Assembly (NCBI GenBank): GCA_019137115.1
Contig: JAGVSV010000222.1
Coordinates: 1 to 5,335, forward strand
Length of the DNA stretch: 5,335 bases
Direction of reading: 5' to 3'
Origin: Bacillota bacterium
GTDB taxonomy: Bacteria; Bacillota; Clostridia; Christensenellales; Aristaeellaceae
Each line of letters begins with the position of its first letter. Within the stretch, counting starts at the first letter, position 1. Shown here one piece after another: positions 1-5,335 of the stretch. The notes beneath the pieces were generated by a model. It ran no database searches and was not told the DNA's origin. It saw nothing but the letters and a program-made list of their open reading frames with translations. The translations under genes and the position numbers were made by a program.

Positions 1-1
1 G

Positions 2-250
2 GTGGCGGTCATCGGCGGTGTTTTGTATGTCAACGACCAGGCGGTGCAGGAGCCGTATGTGACGTACCCCTCGCGGGCGGACTATCCACCGCGGCGGCTG
101 GGTGCGGACGAATACATGGTGATGGGCGACAACCGCGCCAACAGCCATGACAGCCGGTCCTCCGATGTGGGGCCGCTGACCAAGGACATGATTGTGGGCC
201 GTGCTGCTTTCGTGCTGTTCCCGCTGGACCGCTTCGGCACCGTGCGCTGA
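2..250 (+). CDS. lepB: Type I signal peptidase, C-terminal fragment
   Basis: This is the 3' end of a signal peptidase I gene; its start lies before the window. The enzyme is a membrane-anchored serine/lysine protease that removes signal peptides from exported proteins on the outer face of the cytoplasmic membrane. The fragment of 82 residues opens with a strand like the family's 'GVLYVNG' segment, followed by 'QEPYV'. It then shows the conserved C-terminal box GDNRANSHDSR (fragment residues 42–52), where the family has GDNR-x-NS-x-DSR. It ends in the usual short tail, 'VGRAAFVLFPLDRFGTVR'. The catalytic Ser and Lys and the N-terminal membrane segment lie upstream and cannot be checked. The stop TGA (248–250) shares its A with an ATG, and recQ follows 46 bases later on the same strand, so co-transcription is possible. 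The family call is secure. Which of possibly several Sip/LepB paralogues this is cannot be told. Confidence 0.93.
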   Translation: MAVIGGVLYVNDQAVQEPYVTYPSRADYPPRRLGADEYMVMGDNRANSHDSRSSDVGPLTKDMIVGRAAFVLFPLDRFGTVR

Positions 251-300
251 TGTTGGTGATGCTATTCCACTCCCTGCCCCTTGGGGGGCTTTTGCGTTGA
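250..300 (+). CDS. Possible 16-codon coupling/leader ORF between lepB and recQ
   Basis: A short frame runs from ATG at 250 to TGA at 298–300 and would encode MLVMLFHSLPLGGLLR. Its ATG overlaps the lepB stop by one base (TGATG). Its TGA overlaps the proposed recQ TTG start (297–299) as TTGA. Both overlaps are classic arrangements for ribosome re-initiation, so a ribosome leaving lepB could cross this frame and be delivered to recQ. No good Shine-Dalgarno sequence precedes the ATG. The peptide is hydrophobic but resembles no family I know. A short open frame with such overlaps can arise by chance in GC-rich DNA, so this is a hypothesis about translation, not an established gene. Confidence 0.25.
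   Translation: MLVMLFHSLPLGGLLR
276..293 (+). terminator. Short GC hairpin with T4: weak terminator or attenuator before recQ
   Basis: GCCCC (276–280) pairs with GGGGC (285–289) around a TTGG loop, and TTTT (290–293) follows at once. This is the layout of a small Rho-independent terminator. The stem has only five pairs, though all are G-C, and the T-run is short, so it is probably leaky. It lies 25 bases after the lepB stop. It also contains the G-run (283–288) that is the only ribosome-binding-like sequence before the recQ TTG at 297, so folding would hide that site. It could end part of the lepB transcripts, attenuate recQ, or be fortuitous. Confidence 0.4.
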
Positions 301-1874
301 ATACGCAGGAAGCCCTGCAACAATACTTCGGGCATGCCTCGTTTCGCCCCGGACAGGAAGCGCTGATCGATGCGCTGATATCCGGGCGCGACGCCCTGGG
401 CATCATGCCCACCGGTGGCGGCAAGTCCATCTGCTATCAGCTGCCTGCGCTGGTGCTGGATGGGGTGACGCTGGTCATTTCACCGCTGATTTCGCTGATG
501 AAGGATCAGGTGGCGTCGCTGGTGCAGTCGGGGATTGCGGCCGCCTACATCAACAGTTCGCTGACCGCCGCGCAGACCACGGAGGCGTTGCGAAGGGCGG
601 AGGAAGGCCGGTACCGCATCATCTACGTAGCGCCCGAGCGGCTGCACACGCCACGGTTTCAGCAGATGGTGGCAAAGCAAACCATCGCCATGGTGGCGGT
701 GGACGAGGCGCACTGCGTGTCCCAATGGGGGCAGGATTTCCGCCCCGAATACCTGCAGATCAGGGCGTTTCTTGAAGCGTTGCCCGCCCGCCCGGTGGTG
801 GGCGCGTTTACCGCTACCGCCACGCAGCGCGTGCGCGAGGACATCGGCGATTTGCTGGGCTTGCGCACACCCTATGAGTGCGTGACCGGGTATGACCGGC
901 CCAACCTGTATTTTGAGGTACGGCAGCCCAAACAGCGCGATGACGAGCTGCTGTCGCTGCTAAACACGCGGCGTCAGGAAAGCGGCATCGTATACTGCGC
1001 CACCCGCAAGAACGTCGACCGCGTTTGCAATATGCTGCGCGCGGATGGGCACGCGGCCGCGCGGTACCACGCCGGGTTGCCCGATGACCTGCGGCAGGCG
1101 GCGCAGGATGATTTCCAGCACGACCGCGCCCAGGTGATGGTGGCCACCAACGCCTTTGGCATGGGGATTGACAAATCCAATGTTGGCTATGTGATCCACT
1201 ACAACATGCCGCGCAACCTGGAAAGCTACTACCAAGAAGCCGGGCGCGCCGGCCGGGATGGCAGCCGGGCGGACTGCATTTTGCTGTATGCAAAGCAGGA
1301 TGTGGTGCTGGGGCGGTGGATGATCGACCACACGCAGAACAACCCGGACATGACCCAGGAGCAGCGCGATGCCGTGCGGACCAGTGAGCTGGACCGCCTC
1401 AAACAGATGACCTGGTATGCCACCGGCCGCAACTGCCTTAGGCGCACGATCCTTGCGTACTTTGGCGAGCACATCGGGGAGCGCTGCGGAAACTGCTCGA
1501 CCTGCAACGGCCCCAGCCCGCTGGCCGCGCTGGTGAAGGCCAGCAAGGCGGTCAGCCGACGGGAGGAGCCCACGTTCGCCGCGCTGCGGCTGCTGCGCAA
1601 CACCATCGCCAAAAACCTGCGGGTCCCGGCCTACGTGGTGCTGACCGATGCCACCCTGCGGGACATGGCGGAGCGTCAGCCCAGGGATTTGACGTCCTTT
1701 CTACAGGTGTCGGGCATCGGAGAAGTGAAATGCCGCCGGTTTGGCCCGGCGTTCCTGCATCTGCTCCAGCAGCTGGCAGATCGGGGCACTGCCGGCGCGA
1801 CGGCGACCGAACTGACGGCGCTGACACAGGAAGCGGCGCTGCTGGCCGATCGCGGAAGGACAGGCGCGCGATGA
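297..1874 (+). CDS. recQ: ATP-dependent DNA helicase, RecQ family (helicase–zinc–HRDC, no winged helix seen)
   Basis: This is a RecQ 3'-to-5' DNA helicase that unwinds recombination and stalled-fork intermediates. At 525 residues it is shorter than E. coli RecQ (about 609). In order it shows FRPGQ (16–20); Walker A TGGGKS (39–44, Lys43); DEAH (136–139), continuing as CVSQWGQDFRPEY, the aromatic-rich loop; AFTATA; and motif VI QEAGRAGRDG (313–322). A zinc cluster of four cysteines follows (380, 397, 400, 403). An HRDC domain (about 425–495) contains VPAYVVLTDATLRDMA and VSGIGEVK, and an Ala-rich tail ends the protein. Only about 20 residues separate zinc cluster and HRDC, where the roughly 100-residue winged-helix domain normally sits. 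TTG 297 is chosen because the family N-terminus begins near 'LNTQEALQQYFG'; the next upstream in-frame ATG (192) is inside lepB, and the first downstream Met lies beyond FRPGQ. The binding site is weak (G-run 283–288). The stop overlaps the MATE start. Function is firm; the exact start is moderately sure. Confidence 0.95.
   Translation: MNTQEALQQYFGHASFRPGQEALIDALISGRDALGIMPTGGGKSICYQLPALVLDGVTLVISPLISLMKDQVASLVQSGIAAAYINSSLTAAQTTEALRRAEEGRYRIIYVAPERLHTPRFQQMVAKQTIAMVAVDEAHCVSQWGQDFRPEYLQIRAFLEALPARPVVGAFTATATQRVREDIGDLLGLRTPYECVTGYDRPNLYFEVRQPKQRDDELLSLLNTRRQESGIVYCATRKNVDRVCNMLRADGHAAARYHAGLPDDLRQAAQDDFQHDRAQVMVATNAFGMGIDKSNVGYVIHYNMPRNLESYYQEAGRAGRDGSRADCILLYAKQDVVLGRWMIDHTQNNPDMTQEQRDAVRTSELDRLKQMTWYATGRNCLRRTILAYFGEHIGERCGNCSTCNGPSPLAALVKASKAVSRREEPTFAALRLLRNTIAKNLRVPAYVVLTDATLRDMAERQPRDLTSFLQVSGIGEVKCRRFGPAFLHLLQQLADRGTAGATATELTALTQEAALLADRGRTGAR
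1854..1860 (+). promoter_or_regulatory. Ribosome binding site deciding the MATE start
   Basis: GGAAGGA lies ten bases before the ATG at 1871, inside the last codons of recQ. The open frame extends upstream to 1730, but that stretch overlaps the HRDC coding region and does not look like a MATE N-terminus. This site therefore supports ATG 1871 as the true start. Confidence 0.6.
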
Positions 1875-3277
1875 GAAGGATCGCGCGCAAGCTGTTGCGC
1901 CTGAAAGGCGTGGAGGATGATGTCAGCAGACGGCTGTACCAGCGCTGCCTGACGATCGCGTGGCCGGCCACGGTGGAAGGCGTGCTGCTAAGCCTGATCA
2001 GCTCGCTGGACATGATCATGGTGGGCGTGCTGGGCTCTGCCGCCATCGCTGCGGTGGGGCTGACCAGCCAGCCGCGCATGCTGCTGCTGGTGGCCGTCCA
2101 AAGCCTGTGTGTGGGCACGACCGCGCTGGTAGCGCGGCGCAAAGGAGCGGGCAACGATGCCGGCGCGCGCAGCTGCCTGCAACAGTCGATGGTGTTGGTG
2201 ACCGGCATCGGCATCGTGATTACGCTGGTGGGTGTGCTGCTGGCGGAACCGTTTTTGCGGCTGGCCGGCGCCAATGAGGAAACCCTGGCGCTGTCGGCGG
2301 ACTACTTTCGCATCATTTCGCTGGGGATGATCCCCAACTGCTGGCAGCTGTGCATCTGCGCGGCATTCCGCGCGATCGGAAAAACCAGCATCACCATGAC
2401 CACCAACATCATTGCCAATCTGGTCAATGTAACGCTCAACTTCCTGCTGATCGGCGGCAGGTTCGGCTTTCCCGCCTGGGGAGTGAACGGTGCTGCGGTG
2501 GCGACGGTAACGGGAACCACGGTGGCCAGCGTGATCGCGCTGCGCTTTGCCACCCGGCCGGGCAACTACTTTGAGTACCGCCCGTTGCGCAAAGTTAGGT
2601 TTGACAGGGACACGATCAACGGCTTGTCCAAGGTGGGCTCATCCTCGATGGCGGAGTCGGTGTTCCTGCGCGCGGGCTTTTTCATCAACCAGATCCTCGT
2701 GGCGGGCCTGGGCACCGCTGCCTTTGCCGCCTTCCAGATCGTCAGCCAGGTCACGTCGCTGTCTTTCACGCTGGGGGATGGCATCGCCGCGGCCGGCGTG
2801 TCCATGGTGGCGCAAAGCCTGGGCGCCAAAAGGCAGGACCGCGCGCGGCAGTACGTGGCGGTGGCGCGGCGCATGTCCGTCATCGCATCGTTCATTCTGA
2901 TGGTGGTGATCTTCCTGCTCCGGCGCAATATCGCCAGCCTGTTCACCAACGAGCCGGACGTGATCGAGAGCGCGTCGTACGCGTTTTTGGTCATCGTCTT
3001 TGGCGTGATGCCGCAGAACGGGCGCGTGGTGTATTCCGGCTGCCTGCGCGGCGCGGGGGATGTGACCTATGTGGCGGCTTGTTCGCTGGTCAGTGTGACG
3101 TTCTTGCGCCCGCTGCTGACGTACATCCTGTGCTACCCGCTGGACAAGGCGTTCCCATGGCTGTTCCTTGCGGCGACCGGCCCGTGGATCGCCTTCGTGG
3201 CGGACGCCTATGTGCGCAACTGGCTGCTGGCCGCTCGCGTAAAGGGCGACAAGTGGCTGCGCGTGAAACTGCAGTAG
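1871..3277 (+). CDS. MATE family efflux transporter
   Basis: This is a 468-residue integral membrane antiporter of the MATE (multi-antimicrobial extrusion) family, which exports cationic drugs or metabolites in exchange for Na+ or H+. The length fits the family norm of about 450–480 residues and twelve membrane helices in two related halves. Helix 1 carries 'WPATVEGVLLSLISSLDMIMVGVLG' features (residues 31–55, with the family's P, E and D-M-x-x-VG positions), followed by AVGLTSQP. The first half also has the family loop 'AFRAIGKTSI' and the segment GRFGFPAWGVNGAAVAT (from about residue 196). The second half repeats the pattern with 'LGTAAFAAFQIVSQV' and 'VAQSLGAKR'. The N-terminus is basic and cytoplasmic. 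ATG 1871 overlaps the recQ stop as ATGA, so translation is probably coupled to recQ. The substrate cannot be told from sequence, and I see no adjacent regulator gene. A terminator follows 35 bases after the stop. Confidence 0.93.
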   Translation: MRRIARKLLRLKGVEDDVSRRLYQRCLTIAWPATVEGVLLSLISSLDMIMVGVLGSAAIAAVGLTSQPRMLLLVAVQSLCVGTTALVARRKGAGNDAGARSCLQQSMVLVTGIGIVITLVGVLLAEPFLRLAGANEETLALSADYFRIISLGMIPNCWQLCICAAFRAIGKTSITMTTNIIANLVNVTLNFLLIGGRFGFPAWGVNGAAVATVTGTTVASVIALRFATRPGNYFEYRPLRKVRFDRDTINGLSKVGSSSMAESVFLRAGFFINQILVAGLGTAAFAAFQIVSQVTSLSFTLGDGIAAAGVSMVAQSLGAKRQDRARQYVAVARRMSVIASFILMVVIFLLRRNIASLFTNEPDVIESASYAFLVIVFGVMPQNGRVVYSGCLRGAGDVTYVAACSLVSVTFLRPLLTYILCYPLDKAFPWLFLAATGPWIAFVADAYVRNWLLAARVKGDKWLRVKLQ

Positions 3278-3309
3278 CGCCAGCGTAGCCAAATCAACAT
3301 GCAAGCAAC

Positions 3310-3347
3310 AAAAAAATCGCCGCAATTTTCACGCGGCGATTTTGTTT
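3310..3347. terminator. Bidirectional intrinsic terminator between the MATE gene and recA
   Basis: An 11-base-pair perfect stem (3313–3323 with 3333–3343, core TCGCCGC/GCGGCGA) encloses a nine-base loop (AATTTTCAC). On the plus strand it ends in TTTT-G-TTT (3340–3347), suited to terminating the MATE transcript. On the minus strand the A-run 3310–3316 reads as seven T's, suited to terminating recA, whose stop codon is 13 bases before the stem. One hairpin serving two convergent genes is a common economy in compact genomes. Confidence 0.9.
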
Positions 3348-3356
3348 GGAGTGCCG

Positions 3357-4421
<1,065 letters not shown>

Positions 4422-4427
4422 GGGTTG

Positions 4428-4434
4428 TCCTTTC
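4428..4434 (-). promoter_or_regulatory. recA ribosome binding site
   Basis: On the minus strand GAAAGGA stands six bases before the recA ATG, within the 23-base gap after the pgsA stop. It settles the recA start against a longer upstream extension of the open frame. The gap is too short to hold a separate promoter, so recA is either read through from pgsA or has a promoter inside pgsA that I cannot identify. Confidence 0.65.
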
Positions 4435-4444
4435 TTTGCGGCCG

Positions 4445-4969
4445 TCAGGCCAGGTCCTTCCAGTCGTTCAAAACTGCGCCCGCGCCGCGGAAATACTGTA
4501 TACCGGATACAATCGTGAGGATGCTCATGACCACCACCGTGGTCATCGTTGCCCACGCGGGGGCGGACAACATGGCCAGCAGCAGGCTTAAAAACTGCGC
4601 GTTGGTCTTGAGCTTGCCCAGCTTGCCGGCGGGGATCACGATGCCCCGCTCCACCGCCACCAGGCGCAGGCCATCCACCGCCAGCTCCCGCGCGGCGACA
4701 ATCGCCAGCGCCCACCAGGGGTACAGCCCCTTGTCGAGCAGCACGACCATCAGGCTCACGGCCAGGATTTTGTCAGCGACCGGGTCGGCAAACTTGCCGA
4801 AGTTCGTGACCAGGCCGTTTTTGCGCGCGATGTAGCCATCCAGAAAATCGGTTAACGCCGCAATGGCGAACACGATCGCGCCGGGGATCATCCAGCCAAA
4901 GTAAAGCAGCAGTACGCACAAAGGGATCAGCAGTACGCGCAGCAGCGTCAGTTTGTTGGGCAGGTTCAC
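4445..4969 (-). CDS. pgsA: CDP-diacylglycerol–glycerol-3-phosphate 3-phosphatidyltransferase (PGP synthase)
   Basis: This membrane enzyme transfers the phosphatidyl group from CDP-diacylglycerol to glycerol-3-phosphate, the committed step to phosphatidylglycerol and cardiolipin. The 174-residue protein is slightly shorter than the common 180–195. It opens with 'NLPNKLTLLRVLLIPL', the usual amphipathic start and first membrane helix. It carries the complete CDP-alcohol phosphotransferase signature D-x2-DG-x2-AR-x8-G-x3-D-x3-D at residues 41–66 (Asp41, Asp44, Gly45, Ala48, Arg49, Gly58, Asp62, Asp66), so all metal- and substrate-binding aspartates are present. Further hydrophobic helices follow at about 68–90 and 127–152. 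The start is GTG, overlapping the rimO stop as GTGA, with GGAG (4978–4981) eight bases upstream. The family and the recA/rimO context favour PgsA over phosphatidylserine or cardiolipin synthases of the same superfamily. Confidence 0.95.
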   Translation of the reverse strand: MNLPNKLTLLRVLLIPLCVLLLYFGWMIPGAIVFAIAALTDFLDGYIARKNGLVTNFGKFADPVADKILAVSLMVVLLDKGLYPWWALAIVAARELAVDGLRLVAVERGIVIPAGKLGKLKTNAQFLSLLLAMLSAPAWATMTTVVVMSILTIVSGIQYFRGAGAVLNDWKDLA

Positions 4970-5335
4970 GGCATTGTCTCCGTTCCGGTGCAGGTGCCAT
5001 ACAGGTCATAGGTGTCCGCGCGCTCAATGCGCACGGTTGCAAACGTGCCCTCGGGCAGCACAGCATCACTGGTAAAATGGATCAGGCCATCGGCGTCCGG
5101 CGCTTCAAACTCCGAGCGGCCGCTGTACCGCCTGCCGTCCGCACGAGTGACCAGTACGCGCGTGTCGGTGCCTACCCGCGCTTCGTTCCGTTCCCGGCTG
5201 ATGGTGGCCTGCAGGCGCATCAGGCGGTCCAGGCGTTCGGTTTTGAGCGCCTCGGGCACCTGATCGGGCATGTCCGCCGCCCGCGTGTCCTCCTCGGGTG
5301 AGAACGCAAACGCACCCAGCCGGTCAAAGCGCATC
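4966..5335 (-). CDS. rimO: Ribosomal protein S12 methylthiotransferase RimO, C-terminal fragment
   Basis: This is the 3' part (122 codons plus stop) of a radical-SAM methylthiotransferase gene that continues past the right edge. RimO adds a methylthio group to a conserved aspartate of ribosomal protein S12, using two iron-sulfur clusters and SAM. Visible are the end of the radical-SAM domain, 'RLGAFAFSPEEDTRAADMPDQVP' (the family pattern FxYSxEEGTxA..LxDQVP, here with EEDT), and the helix 'RLDRLMRLQATISRERN'. A TRAM domain of roughly 65 residues follows, containing VLVTRADGRRYSGRSEFEAPDADG and a final YDLYGTCTGT. GRS-x-x-EAPDADG is the RimO form; the related MiaB usually differs here, which favours RimO. 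The cluster-binding cysteines lie outside the window and cannot be checked. The last codons overlap the pgsA GTG start by four bases, so the two genes form one operon. Confidence 0.93.
   Translation of the reverse strand, partial: MRFDRLGAFAFSPEEDTRAADMPDQVPEALKTERLDRLMRLQATISRERNEARVGTDTRVLVTRADGRRYSGRSEFEAPDADGLIHFTSDAVLPEGTFATVRIERADTYDLYGTCTGTETMP

Noticed and set aside
192..296. A longer recQ start at ATG 192.
   Set aside because: It would lie deep inside lepB and add a Cys/Pro-rich segment not seen in RecQ proteins. The family N-terminus begins at about 297.
2639..3325. A 228-codon minus-strand frame opposite the MATE gene.
   Set aside because: It is a shadow frame in GC-rich coding DNA, rich in Arg, His and Gln, with no recognisable domain. 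It would also run through the bidirectional terminator region.
4497..4511. TGTAT-ACCGG-ATACA inverted repeat near the end of pgsA, superficially like an E. coli SOS box upstream of recA.
   Set aside because: The CTGT and ACA half-sites have the wrong spacing for the E. coli box. The site does not match the Firmicutes GAAC-N4-GTTC type, lies within coding sequence, and has no convincing promoter beside it.
4422..4715. Upstream extension of the recA frame by 98 codons, as if RecA had an extra N-terminal domain.
   Set aside because: The extension overlaps pgsA in another frame and is Gly/Arg/Pro-rich without family likeness. The ATG at 4421 has a good ribosome binding site and the standard RecA N-terminus.

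Overview
The window is GC-rich bacterial DNA that is almost entirely coding. It holds two tightly packed gene strings that converge on one shared terminator. The gene content and the order rimO–pgsA–recA are typical of Firmicutes (Bacillota). The high GC and Clostridia-like protein sequences suggest a GC-rich Clostridia-type lineage. That placement is an inference from gene order and general protein character, not from a search.

Left half, plus strand (1–3277): the 3' end of a type I signal peptidase gene (lepB); a RecQ-family DNA helicase gene that most likely starts at a TTG codon at 297; and a MATE-family multidrug/Na+ antiporter gene. recQ and the MATE gene overlap by four bases (ATGA), which points to translational coupling. 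Between lepB and recQ lies a 46-base stretch with a terminator-like GC hairpin. The same stretch carries a 16-codon frame whose start overlaps the lepB stop and whose stop overlaps the recQ TTG. This is the most curious piece of fine structure in the window.

Middle (3278–3356): a 79-base convergent intergenic region with one strong hairpin that has T-runs on both sides and serves as a bidirectional intrinsic terminator.

Right half, minus strand (5335–3357): the C-terminal part of rimO (ribosomal protein S12 methylthiotransferase), pgsA (phosphatidylglycerophosphate synthase, GTG start overlapping the rimO stop by four bases) and recA (23 bases after pgsA, with a good ribosome binding site). 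cinA, often found between pgsA and recA in Firmicutes, is absent here. No LexA box is recognisable close to recA, so recA is probably read through from the upstream genes.

Together the genes are housekeeping: protein secretion (LepB), DNA repair and recombination (RecQ, RecA), efflux (MATE), membrane phospholipid synthesis (PgsA) and ribosome modification (RimO). I see no mobile element, RNA gene, CRISPR array or clearly new multi-gene system. The main points worth a second look are the lepB–recQ junction and a RecQ that appears to lack the winged-helix domain between its zinc and HRDC domains.
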